The notes beneath the pieces are model-generated. The model did no database searches and had not been told where the DNA came from. It was given only the letters and a program-made list of their open reading frames with translations. A DNA stretch of 64,000 nt, taken from Bugula neritina (lineage: Eukaryota > Bryozoa > Gymnolaemata > Cheilostomatida > Bugulidae). Every line of letters begins with the position of its first letter. The stretch's first letter is position 1. Below are positions 1 to 12,900 of the stretch, piece by piece. The translations under genes and the position numbers were made by a program. The stretch is taken from contig OZ037765.1 of assembly GCA_964035545.1 (NCBI GenBank), positions 5,778,698 through 5,842,697 of the forward strand. Direction: 5' to 3'.

Positions 1-2241
1 ACCTAGTAACTCCAGTATGAACTAGCAGCTTCACCAGCTGACCTACAAACAACCAAAAATATATCAATATATTCAATTTATTATCATTACAGGATGATCC
101 ACAGCTAACCTAGATAAAATCAATAAATGTGTATAAGCAGACAGGCGGTGGAAGAAGTACATTTGATGATAATACAAGCAGCAGAACTGCATATTATAAT
201 GATGCTATGCAGACTACTGGAGCAGCTGCTACATCCTTATCTCTCCATCAATACTGTCTCCATATTGTAGTGCAGGCAAGGGCCAACAATTAATTGCCTG
301 TTAATTACCCTCCTTCTAGCATTCTGTTGCAGTCTGGCAAATAACTGAGTAAATGATTACTGAGAGAGTCAATGTGATAAATTATAAAGAGCAGGGAAAA
401 GAGAACACCTTACCGTTAGCCATTAGAAACTTAGGGATGAGGTCCACATTCCAGTCTCTTCCTTTGTCGTACTGAGCAGGTGGGGCACCCATGTTGAACT
501 TGGTGTAAAACTGCAAAATTTAATGTGAAATCAAAATTAAACGCAAATTTGCTTTTTATAGAACATCAACCAAATATATCACAATAACCAATGCCAAGTT
601 TCTTGCACATTACAAAAACACCACATTTGCTTAAAGTCTCCAACTATATGAGAACCACTGATAACAAGGGTTATTTAAGTAGACTCAAGAATGTGCATAC
701 AGTGGTAGAGGAGCAGTTATGATTAAAGGTTCTTTCTAACGTCATAAATGGCCATGTTGGGATTTGAATCTAGGCCCTAGTGCACACTAGGCCAGCGCTT
801 TAACCACTAAACCACAACTACTCCCTTAAAAAAAACTTCCGTTCTATTTGTGGCAAAAAGAAATGGAGCCCAAGTTACTTTCTCTAAAATGTGCTTGTGA
901 AGCAAATGTGTGCGTCTAACTATATGCAATGTTGACCAAAATCTAACTATGAAAAATATGCTTATCAGATGGAAGCCTCGTGCAGTGGCTCACTAGCCTA
1001 CCTCAGCCAGGGGTGTAATTGAAGCACTCTCCCCTCCATAGTACTTGTTTCTGTCCATGTGCAGCACTTTCTTGCCACTCACCGACAACATTCCACTGAG
1101 AATGCATTCCTTGCAAAATAAAAAAGCATGTTTTTACAATTTCAAAGAGTTGGTGTATAGTTTTCTACAGACTAAAAGCAAGAGAGATTTACAGACTGGC
1201 TATAAACTATTACACCAGTTTGAAATATTTAATATATGTCTAGATATAATTGTTGATGCTCAATATTATTGGTTGCCACATGTTGACAATAAGCAGTTGA
1301 ACTAGAATATGGGAAAATTTCTCATGTATAGAATTGTATTTTGTTGATGCAGTGTGACAAGAAAATCAATAATGTCATTAGCACTTGGTTTGTCATAATC
1401 TACATCACATATAGAATGGTCTAACACTCTACAATACATAATAAAAAAGGGATTAATGTTCATCAATAGTTACTCATAATCAAACTTATTATGTACTTAG
1501 CAGATAAGGGACAAAGCCATAGCAAGTCAAACAAAGTCAATAGTTAAATAAGTCACGGTAGTCTATATAAAAACTTTATAGTCAAGTTATTAAAATATAT
1601 AATGTATGTTTAAAATTGCATAGAACAAATAGAAATCTGGTAGCAATATGAATAAACAGTAATAACCATAACATTTAAGCTGTATTCAATTGTATGACAT
1701 TGACATTAGTGTTAAAAACTAGATTGTAAAATTTTATATCAGTTGAGACTTGCAAAAAGACAATAAAAACTCTCAGACTCATTAACATTAAGTGATTAAC
1801 TTTTTATTAAGTTTTATGAGCAGATTTGAGCCCAAGAACTTCAAGTACGCAAGTCAAGATGAGTATGGTAATCAGTTATATCTACATAATAGCTATCATT
1901 GTAAATATCAATATGTAAGTATAGGTATAACCAAGTTAAATTAAAAGGTAACATTAAGCTTAAAGTTAATGTTAAAGTAAACATCAAAGTCTCTTTCAAA
2001 ACGGTTAGTTCCACAGTTTCAACTCTAACTACAGACCAAGTAACGGCGTAAGTCAAACTCAATGTGAAGGTCAAGCAGTAATTGAGAGTGAGTAGTCATG
2101 ATGGTGATAATGATGATCGAAAAATTTTTTATGTTATTGTTCAACTTTCGAGTTGAACTTCAACAGCAACATGAATTCATTATTAAAAATACTTACTTTT
2201 AATCCTGTGCCTAAAACAACTACATCATATTCTTCATCCAT
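1..2241 (-). CDS. GDI: Rab GDP-dissociation inhibitor (GDI), 5' part, exons 1-4, truncated by window edge
   Basis: GDI extracts prenylated, GDP-bound Rab GTPases from membranes and recycles them through the cytosol. Four minus-strand coding exons are visible: 2197-2241 ([15 protein letters not shown]), 1002-1109 (starts [14 protein letters not shown], contains [18 protein letters not shown]), 414-510 (contains [17 protein letters not shown]) and 42 down to 1 ([14 protein letters not shown], cut by the edge). Phases join in frame with GTAAGT, GTAGGC and GTAAGG donors. The N-terminal GTGL dinucleotide-fold motif and [10 protein letters not shown] are hallmarks of GDI; REP/CHM proteins share the fold but not this close a match. 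The ATG at 2241 is the family's usual start. The remaining roughly 350 codons lie beyond position 1. GDI1/GDI2 paralogue assignment is not possible for an invertebrate-type single gene. Confidence 0.95.
700..825 (-). repeat. tRNA-derived SINE in GDI intron 2
   Basis: Read on the minus strand, this begins with a tRNA-like head: GTGGTTTAGTGGTTAA (A box) and GATTCAAATCC (B box). It is followed by a non-tRNA body (ATGGCCATTTATGACG, then a stretch ending TAATCATAACTG). The same head and body recur at 14820-14965, so this is a dispersed Pol III SINE rather than a single tRNA gene. The anticodon arm does not fold as a functional tRNA. Confidence 0.75.
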
Positions 2242-4264
2242 GGCTTGGCCAAGTTAATCCTGTCCAAATCCACCAAATGATACTCCTTGAAGAATATGTT
2301 TTCCTCCCACTGTTGAACCAAATACCTACGTAAATGTAGGTGTCAAAATATGGCGAAGAGGAATTAGACCGGACACGGAAGCTATTTTTACAGATACTAC
2401 ACGAGTCGCTGCTGTTTGCTGAGAGCACAAAACTCCTTTATTAGTACCGTTGATGCTTTCAACCATTTAAATACAACTATAATAATATTTTATATGCATT
2501 TTATATATTATATATTATTTATATACAATATATTTTTAATTCAGCAATTCCAACACTCTATAAATAGCGTGTAGCAAAAATATACTGTGTTATAAGAAAT
2601 TATGCACTGAATTACAACACATTCTCGCTTTTATTAAACATTGTGTTTTTATAGGGGCAATGAAGAATGAATCCTGTAGAAATAGTTACTAACTTACTAC
2701 AATGAAGTAACCAAGGTATTATGATAGCTACCAATTATTATTATTAATTTCAATATTTTAGTCTTCTAGAAGTTATAACCACAAAAATAAGATTCACAAA
2801 GTTGCATGGCTATTTGCAAAAGGTCTTTCAGTTATACAACAGGTAAAACCCATAAAAATTTATTTTTGCATAGGAAAATTTTAGCAAAAACTTATTATTC
2901 ACTTGCTATGTTAAATGCGACTGGATTATTTTTGCAAAAGGGCACAGACATGCAAATTTGTTATTCACTTATGTTTATAAATTTTAGTTAGACATTTTCA
3001 TTTAGAATACTACTGTTTCATGCATTTCAAAGATAAATCATTTTCAAAGCTTTGAATATTTGCCGATTTTATTTTGAAAAACCTGTTACTGTGCTTCTAC
3101 TTCAATAATTCATTCCATAAGAGATAACATATTCTAAAAATGCATGAGAGGATTATTTTTTCCAAAGAAGTAGCATTTAAACATTCACAAAAGTAAATAC
3201 AACACAGAAAACGAAACAAAACCAACAGGCATTGCAGCTTCTGCAATTGGTAGAAAATGTTACATAATTTGCAATAGAAGAAACATATATTTCTGCTACA
3301 ACATACTTGCTTTTCGTGTCAATTCTAAACCAAATGTTGAAGCCACACTAGGAGATATGAGACTTCCATAATTAATTGCAACTTGTATCATGCAATATAT
3401 GAAATAAAATGAAGATATATTTTATGCAGTACCAAAGCCATTATATTTTCAAATAGTTTTTCTCTGGTCAACATGCTTTAAGCCTCTGTTCACTTTGAAA
3501 ATTGTATAAAAACATGAGAAGCCTTTATAGTTTAATTTTTTGGAGATTCAAAAGTTATACTTAATGCTTTCAACTACTTGCTTTTCATTTTGTATATAGC
3601 ACATTTACATCAGCATTATTATTCCATGCAAATAAAATAGCCTCGTGTAGAGGGTAGTGGACACAGCCAGCAATGATTTTCTGTACTTATGCCAACACTT
3701 TTCTGTAGGCTCACCAAGCTACATATGGAATAAATACTTTTTGTGAGATGGAGAGCACATTGGACTTCTGACCAATTCCCCAATATTTTGCATTAGAATT
3801 TGAAGGAATGGAAATTTGACACATTCAAGAGATAATAAATACTGAGAAGACTTGAAAATTAAGCAGTTAATGTTATATTTCAGATAGAATTCGGAGGCTA
3901 CAGAGGTTAAGACTGTAAACTCAAGGATGTGGTTTGAAAATTCAAAAAGTACACTTAAATGAGTATAATTATCAGCTGGGATAAGCTTCATAAACACAAC
4001 AAACACTCTGTAGACATAAAGAAATATTGAAAAACAACATTACACGTGCAAAACTGCAAATACACATCATTAAAATTTTAATTTTCAAAATCGTTACTCT
4101 AATAGTTTAATCGTGGTCAGAAAAATGCATCAATATGCTAATTTACAGTAAGTACTAAAACTCCTAACAAAATAACTTTATTTAATATCTGAAAAATGTG
4201 AAAAATTGAGTATTTATGGTACAAGATTATCAAGCACATCTCTTTATATCAACAAAAATATGAC
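2242..4264. other. Intergenic: GDI promoter side and laminin 3' UTR
   Basis: No coding exon is supported here. The left part should hold the GDI promoter and 5' UTR; the right part should hold the laminin 3' UTR. The sequence is AT-rich and the short open frames (for example 2806-2991 plus and 3719-4006 minus) show no family resemblance or splice support. Confidence 0.6.
4177..4182 (-). terminator. Candidate polyadenylation signal of laminin alpha
   Basis: AATAAA on the minus strand, about 83 nt beyond the laminin TAA at 4265-4267. Its position fits a short 3' UTR. No downstream GU-rich element was tested. Confidence 0.5.
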
Positions 4265-6921
4265 TTAAGTAGTGGGACAAGTTTTAGCCACGTCACCAAT
4301 CTTACGGCCTCGACTAATGTTGAAGCTTCTCCCACCAACTCGAACGCTCCGAATGCACCCAACATATTCGTCTGCCATTGACTTGGGTTTATACCTCGAG
4401 CCAATAACTTCTGCAATTGAAAATGTAAGAAATTCATTTCAAATGGTTGAAATCTCTGAATATTTTTAAAAATTTGCTGTCAACAAAATTGTTTCTCAAA
4501 AGCTTTGCAGCATTGCAAGAGCGGCTTTAATCAGTATTTTCACATTCTGAGAATATATGAATACCCTGAAACTAACTTTAAACATACAAAATTAATGTAA
4601 TTATATTCATTTTAAGACACTTATTCATTCAAACATATTTCAATACAAACTGAGAGTAAAATAATTTTATTTAAAGATTTTCTGTTATCTGCCATTGTTT
4701 GTGAAAGAGCTTAATACTTGCTGAATTGACCAATCATAAAGATTTGTGCATGGGAAAATTAACTCTATATCAGAGAGAAAGAAAATGCAATTTACAGTTT
4801 GGAACAATTTCCAACATTGCATGTAGAATATATTCTCATGTTGTACAAAACATATTATTTTGAGCATTAAATATGGTGAGACTAAAGATCTGCAATAAAA
4901 AGGAGTTCGGTGACATTTAACACATGATGTCGGCAGCAACAGAAATAGACAGAGTGATAGTCACCTTGAGTGGGTATGCCGCCAATATACACAGGAGAGT
5001 TAGTGTCCGCTGACTTAGAGGATGCCCCGCCAATGTTGACGGCTTCCAAGGCTTCAGCTGGTGACTCCGTATCCAGAGTTACAATGAGCGTTAAGATATT
5101 CTCATTCTTGATCACTGAAAAATTTAAAAGATTTTCCAAATTGAATATTTACCAAATAAAAAGATAAATTCATCTACTTTAGTAAATACAGTGCAGCTTG
5201 AGCAAACTTATATAAATAGAATAATTGCAAGTCTGAAAACTTGCCATGGCAAAAAATTCCTATGATAAACAGAATAACTTTTGAAATAAACATCAACATA
5301 AAATCAACTACCTACTAACTATAATACATGTAAGAATGCAAGTTAAATAAAGATATTTTCATAAGTTTGAAATCAGTTGATTAACCTTTGATCTTCCTCC
5401 ACTGTCCATCACAGATATCATCGACAACAGCTGCGACTTCTATGTCCCCAGCACCATTGTTCACATTAGCAATTACCTGCCCATTGTACAACTCAATGGC
5501 GAGGTAATCTCCTCCTCCCCATACTAAGAAGACGACTCCCGAGTCCGAACGTGGCCTGACAGAAATCTCAATCTCCGACAATAAACCTATGACAGTCCCG
5601 GTACCTAAAATAAGCGAGTTGAATTTAACACACACTTTTCCTCCAAAGTTTATAAATAGTATTGTAGTAAATTGGACATATAGTATATTCCACATTTTAT
5701 AGTATTTTGGTAAAATGGGAATACAGCAGATCATAAAAAATGACTCGTATGCCATTTGTTAACTAATGCAGTCACATCATACACAGTAAATTTATTGCAG
5801 AAGTAGTCAATATTTTGAGCTTTTGATAAAACATTTCCGATCTGAGTTCTATAAAAACTTATTAAGATTTTTCAGCTAAGTTGAAAATTTTAAGTCGCAA
5901 AGTTCTTCAAGAGAATAAACACCGACAGCCTCATACCGAGAGCTAAGGAGCCGCCAGTGACGGGAATGTATGCTCCATCTTCCTGATTCTCAAAGCACCC
6001 CTCAACGTCTACAGGTTCAAACACTGTGCCATAAGGAACCCACACGGCATCCTTGCCGCGGAACTCCAGCTGGTCAATGCAGCCCACCAGACTAGCAGCA
6101 GACGCCATACCAATCTTCTGAGCCATATACTCATATCTGCCGTCACTCATGTTGAGACCACCCACGTAGAGAGGCAGCTGAAAGTTGAGAGAGGAAGCAG
6201 TGCCAGGCCATTGAACCTCTATTGGTGCTTCCTGGTCTATCAAAAGGTAACCACTAGCAGTCTTGTTTTTGCTTTGTCGGTTAATTTCAATAGTGTGCCA
6301 TTCTCCATCGTTGATAGCATTTTGTGAAGTGGCAGTACCAGATCCAGTTCCTGTCAGACACAACATATACAATATAGCATCTATTAATTTATTATATTCA
6401 TATATTATGTGATATATAAGAAAGGGCTCTGTACAGACGAAGTCATGCCATAAAAGCAATATGATCACACATATTCCTTACCTAAGTTGCATTTGTACAC
6501 AACTTTTCCTTTATCAAGATAAATAGCAGAATAATCTGGACTAGCAGTTGGTTTAGATGTATCCAGAAAGTCTCCAACGAACCAGATCATGCCTTCCATT
6601 GCAAATGTCTTGATTTGCAATCTAACATTATTGCTGAAAGAAAAGATGGTAAAGTTGAAGAATAAAAAATGTTCATATCAACACAAATGTAAAAACTAGA
6701 AACAATAAATTAGCTTTAAGGTTCTAAACAAACTTACTTTCGTCTCAATTCTTTGCGAATGTCAGCTTGAAAGCCGGCAATTGTTGAAAACTCATATCTG
6801 CTGTCTTCACTGAGACCAAACCGTGTGCCTTGTTCCAGAACATTCTCTACATCCGGTTTCTTGGGTAAGACACATGGCTTAGGATCAACAACAGGAGCCA
6901 GGGTAGGGGGTTGTAAACTCT
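4265..6921 (-). other. LAMA: Laminin alpha: LG3-LG4 linker, LG4 and LG5 (exons 46-51)
   Basis: Exons 6738-6921, 6482-6633, 5937-6350, 5386-5604, 4965-5114 and 4265-4410. A Pro/Thr-rich linker ([20 protein letters not shown]) leads to LG4 ([42 protein letters not shown]) and LG5 ([40 protein letters not shown], stop). LG4-5 bind heparin and alpha-dystroglycan in characterised laminins. No obvious dibasic furin site is seen in the linker. Confidence 0.93.
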
Positions 6922-9900
6922 CTAATAATAAGAAAAAGTAATTATTATTATCTAGCAAATAAGATGTGTACTTTGCTTGTTAGATATAAATATAAAATGA
7001 AAAACAGCATAAACTTTTGCCAACACAATGCAAAACGATTTTTAGCGAATACAAAATATTACTCTATCAAGGATAATATCTACTTGCATATGAAATAAAT
7101 TTTAAAAGGTAAAGCCTCTATCAGTAAACATACATATTTATCACATATATGACTCCACTGTGCTTAAAAAACTTTTGCCCCCAATGGGATTTGAACCCGA
7201 GACCTCTGACTGGCAAGCAGGCGAGTTAAACATTTCACTACAGGGACTACTGGGTAAACTCAACACTGCAGTACTATTAAATATTGCGTCTCAGTTGCAT
7301 ACCTTTGCTGGCTACAATTGTTGTGGTGATGGGCTGATCATCGGGGTCCTCTACAGGACACGTTGAGTAATCAGCATAACCGGTCTCTGGACTCGTGGAA
7401 AAGTCAACCAGCAGATTCAGAATAAACACATCACTCATACAACCAATAAACCGCTGCCAAGTGGCTGAATTGTTGAGGTCTACAATCGAGTCTACTGTAG
7501 CCTGACTGAGCCCTCCAAGATAATAGCCAAATTCTTTAGCTGTTTTTGTCTTTTTTCCACGGTGGTCACTTTCTTTGTCAATGTAGTCATTATCATCTAC
7601 CACGATTCTGAGCCTACAGTTCAATGGATGTATTAGTTTGTAGATTGGAGGATGTTCCATAGTCATTTGCATAAACTGTTTTCAGGTGCTAATTCATGAC
7701 TGGAAACATAACTATACACATGAGTATAAACATAACTATACACATGAGTATAAACATAACTATACACATGAGTATAAGCATAACTATACACATGAGTATA
7801 AGCATAACTATACACATGAGTATAAACATAACTATACACATGAGTCTAGACTATAGACTATAGACTATAGAGTACAGATTATAGATGCTCACACTAGTGA
7901 CTCTTTAACCACACTCATGTGATGCCACGCCCCATCATTGTATGCCTTGACAGTTGCCAACTCATTTCGTTTAGGGTTACCATTCGAGTCCGACCCAGCA
8001 GTATTGACTACTTTAATCGTTCCATTGACCATAGCAATACTGAAGGCGTACATATCATCCGATGATGTAGTATAGAACAGCAGACCGTCTGTAGCTAGAG
8101 TCTTAATTCTCATACTGACTGTGAAGTTCTCTCCCACGGGGAGGATGTCATCTATAACCTGGGAAATACATAGCACAATGTACTCCAGTAGTGGCTACTA
8201 TCTACATTTTATAGCAACACCTATAAGCTGGCTTCAAGCTCCGAAAAAATATCTTAAAATACAACGAAACACATTTGTTGTATTTTAGTTCCTACAAAAA
8301 TTTAGAACTTTTAACATTATGTAGTAGAACAAGATGTTAATCAGAGCAATAAAAGTATGAGAGTAAAGACAACCCAATGAGTATCAAGCTGAGAGACTTA
8401 CATGAACATATCCCTCGTCCGGCTGCCCGGAACTATCGGCAGGAGCTTCCTGGAAGGTGATGCTACGTTTAACCAGCTCTGTACATTGAACAGTTCCTAC
8501 TTTAGCCAAGTAGTCGCCCAATATGTTGATGGGGTTTTGATTTATATTCAGATCGGATATGCAGCCATCAAAATATGGATGATCGATTATTGAATCGCTA
8601 AAATAAATAATATATAATATACTACAAATAGGAAAATATATAGCAAATAGAAATAGTGAGGCTAACAAGTTATTTATAATAAACCGTTAAAAACCACTAT
8701 GGTATATTGACTGCCTACTCATAGCATATATAATATTTAAGAATTGCTTACCCACGGTACATGCAATCTTTGGGAATTGCTGACCCATTATACATGCAAT
8801 ATTTAGGAATTGCTTACCCATTATACATGGAATCTTTGGGGATTCCACCAAGATGCAACTCTGGATTAGCACCAATGTTCAGTTCAGTTGAAGTAGTTGG
8901 CCCTTGCTCTACCACAATCTGATCACCCAACGTAAGTCTCACAATATAGTTCTGTCTCTCCACATGCAGCTCAAACTCTGTTCCATTAGACACAGACTGA
9001 TTTACAGTTGCAGTAATTTCTCCTCCACCGAGCTCAAATGTTACATAAACCTGCAAAACAACATACCTTAAAATTTCTCATAAGAAGGTGCTGGGTATTT
9101 TAGACAGAGTAGAAATAACCGACCAATCAAATACAGCAATCAACAGTGAAACGCCAAATAATTATTAAATTTTAATTGTATAACTAAAACAGCTCCATTA
9201 TTTAAAAAAAAGCAAAAAAAATGTTACTAGCATTGAAATGCAACAAATTTCTTAAAATTATTGAACATGCCGATTGCTAATCACATGAATGAAAACTATA
9301 CAAAAATGATTATTATATAGAATGAGAATTTTACAACAATAATTATTATATAGAATGAGAATTATACAACAATTATTATATAGAATGAGAATTATACAAT
9401 AATTATTATATAGAAACAACATTCTTATTTACCTGTCCACCAGAAATGTAAACCTTAAAATAATCAGGTTTTCCACTCAATCCAGTTCTGTCTTGCCCCA
9501 AAAAGAAAAGGATTCCATCTTTATTGAATGTTTTAAACTTAAGACGCATATCTGACTTCTTAGAAGATGTTAGAAGACCCTTATCAAGTGTTATGTAACT
9601 CTCAGACGAAGCGACAAATCGAACTGAGTCAATCACTTGTGGTGGAAGTTGTCCCCCTCGATCTAGTACAGCTGAAATCAAATACAGTAAAACAATGCAA
9701 ACACTGCTTTTGAAATAAAATACTAAAAAATAATACAACCTTTTACAATATTATTTTCATTTTATCTCATTTTAACAAAGAAATGAAAAGTAAAAATACT
9801 ACACGAACTGCAGAAACTGTGTAACACAAAGTGACTATGCTACTTATAGTTTCTAATCATGTTACTAATAACACATACTTCACATAAAAAACAACAAAAA

Positions 9901-12900
9901 ATGAAAGAAGCAATATACTTTAACCAGTAACATAATAATTTAGAAGTGTGTGTATACAGACTAAGACTCTCACGTTTGTCATTAGCTTGGCCGTCAATAA
10001 AGTTCCACAGTCCCAGTCTGATTTTGTTCTCCGAGTACGAGTAATCATCAATGGCACCAATAAAATGCCGGTTTACAACTTCCTCTGGCAAAATAAAGTC
10101 ATCAGGCACTCCGGCAGCATAAATATATGTAGTCTCTGGTAAAAGATCGAGTTGATTATAAACACCGCCGGCAGCGCCTTTAACTTCATCGTCAGCTTCT
10201 TGGTGGGTTCTCACAGTCAGAGTTCCGTCCTTGCTCTTCCTTGTGGCAATCACCTGGTGCCACTTGCCATCATTATACGTGTTGTTTGAGGTAATCACAG
10301 CAGTACTAGAGCCGAGGTTGTACTTCCACACAACATGCCCGTCTACCATCTCAATGGCTAAAAACTCCTAAAAACAGAAATTAAGTCAGAATGTAAGAAT
10401 TCACTGTAAGTTAAATTAAAGACAGTATTTCATTGTGGTAATTACACTAACTGATGAGATATGGCCACTGACACAGCACCTAGTTAGCCGCGAAGACTAA
10501 AACAATTACGGTGAGAAACCGTGAGAATTACGTTAACGAGTGCTTACGACAATCATGAAGGCCCGTTTGACTAATCCAGATGATGTGGCACTCTGTGGTC
10601 CGATATATAGCAGCAAACCATTCGGATCAAGAGTCTGGAAGAAGAGACTGATTTCTGTCTGTTGTTGAAGCGACTCCACAAAATCTTCGGGAGCACGTAG
10701 CTGCACAGTTGTGTTCTCGTCTGACTTCAGCGCCACCTGTTTAACACACAATTGTCGCCATATATTTTTTATAACTGAACATTAACTGAAAGATCAATGT
10801 ATTCCTCAGAAACTATAGTATTATGTATATAAACAGCATGTGAATATATAATTTATTATATGAATTGAGTTACAATCTAATAATCAGAATAACTTGGCAC
10901 TGATGAGCAAGTGACATGAGGGTAGAATAAACACATGTATAGAGTTAGTGACATGCAATCACCTTTATCCTGTTGGCGATGGCCCGGGCGTTCTCAATTC
11001 TCTGTTGAAGAATGCTGATGGAAGCATTGAGCCTCTCTCTGGCTTCTGTCAGGTTGGGTTTTTTACTCAGCAAGCTTTCAGTTAAACTGGTTACATTGGG
11101 AGATAGGGATCTGATGGAGTCCACTGAAATGGCAGATGAAATCAGTTTGAGACAGCATACCATGAAGCCACTAGATTAAAGACAACTTCAAACATAAAAT
11201 ATAAATAGTATTGTCATAATATGATAGCTGTTAACATTGTGAGCTCCCCCTCCCCCCACTTATTATAATTATATAAATCCTGTATTTTATATGATAAATA
11301 ATTCAACTTAATAAACCAGCATCTGATCCACCATGCCTACAAATTATTAAAAATTACAAATACAAACAAGTTTGTATTTGTAATGAAAAATTACTGACAA
11401 AAAGAGCCGACTTACTGTTGGCTTTAATTTTGAGGATGTTGACTGCCATCTCTTGCTGGAAGGTAGGAATCTGGTTCACTCTGCCTTGGTCGAGAGCTAA
11501 AGAGTCTAAGATTGAGCTTACACTGGCAACTGCATCTTCAGCTTTTGTCTGCGAACTTCTAGCCAGTTCTCTGGCTGCCTCGGCATCTTCACGATTGGCT
11601 GCAAGAATATGGTTCAACACAAAATTATCCAATGAGAACAAGTTAAAAACGACATTGTTAAGCTTCAGCAGATGTAATATTAGCACCTGTATAAACCTGG
11701 CCAGAAACATACAATTTTGCTCTCACCGATGGTTTTATTGGAAAAATTAAAAAGTCACACAAAACTCTTGGCCTAGCACATTAATCTGTAAACCTGGTGC
11801 TAAATAAACTACCAAAACAGAAGACAGAATCATATCCATTTACAACGCTGTCAGGTTTACTTTAAATACTTGGGTGCGTGTGTCAACAGGCTAAACTTGA
11901 ATTAAAAATATTGACAATTGTAAATGCAATGTAAATATACATTACAGCTGCAGTAACTATCAAACGAAAAACTTTTTAGGACTGTAATACTAATGCTATG
12001 AGAATTCTTGAGTAAAATATACTTTTTCGAAGCGAGCCAATGTTGAACTGAGTCTCGGTGTACTTCTGCTCAATATCCAAGTTCTGTTCCTTCAAGGCAC
12101 CCAGTGCTGATAGGCTGTTATCCAGTCGTGTCTTCAAATCATTTGACGTCTCGTTTTTGAGAGTTTTGGCTTGTTGGAGCAGCTCTAAGCTGTCGGCCTT
12201 TACTTGCTCCGTATTGTTACTAATGTCAGCAGACTAAAGCAAAGAAATAGTCTTTTACAAACTATTCAATCAGTAATTTTGTACAATTTCAGTCATTGAC
12301 AAGTAGTCAAAAAATGTCAGGCAGTATTACATGCAACATCTATAGCATACAAAAATACCACTATAGTATGCAAACAGAATATGACAGCAATAAAAAACTG
12401 ACTAAAAACAGATTCACAGCTATTAGTTAAAAGCCTGCATATAGGTCACATTGCATAATATCATATATTATTAAAACTTGCACACCACATGTATACTTTA
12501 AAATTTCAACAGCTAACATTTAATATCATGCTGTTACAAATACTACTACGGCAAAAAAAATTATAAGCAACTATTGTAGCCTAAAATCTTAACTTTTACA
12601 GCAGGTTCGTAGCTTTAAACTTATAGATGTTAGCTAAAGTTAATTTGAGTTCAACAGTTATATCATTAGTTAGTAGCTATTTTCTAAATGTATTGTTTTA
12701 ATTCAGCTTACATTAAAAAGCAACAGTTATAAAATTTACTAGTATTAGTGTGGCGACATGGATTATCTATTCTCAAGTTGTTTGTATACTTACATCTCCA
12801 CAGCAAACACCAGTATCAAGCTTTAGTATTTCAATAAACGTAATTGAATAAAAGGCAAGTACAAGCCAGGCAAATACATAATATATTTAAACATATAAAG

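Larger units (their letters stand above)
7303..10736 (-). other. LAMA: Laminin alpha: LG1-LG3 globular domains (exons 39-45)
   Basis: Exons 10548-10736, 9974-10367 (LG1), 9433-9671, 8818-9050, 8402-8597 (LG2) and 7902-8158, 7303-7613 (LG3). Each LG shows the fold's landmarks: [19 protein letters not shown] and DGLLFYTTS on the first sheet; YNDGKWHQV and [11 protein letters not shown] before the central strand; FIGAI, FDGCI and FIGCM near the end. In the family LG1-3 carry the integrin-binding surface. The LG2 donor at 8818 lies in a four-copy 33-bp tandem repeat. The exon ending at 7902 uses GTCACT as the only phase-compatible donor I found. Confidence 0.9.

Noticed and set aside
3719-4006. 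95-codon minus-strand frame near the laminin 3' end
   Set aside because: Lies beyond the laminin stop and poly(A) signal, has no family resemblance and AT-driven composition.
7170-7256. Functional tRNA gene
   Set aside because: A-box and B-box-like sequences exist but the anticodon and D arms do not fold cleanly and an A/T tail follows; treated as SINE or tRNA pseudogene. The same applies to 700-825, 14820-14965 and 26047-26200.
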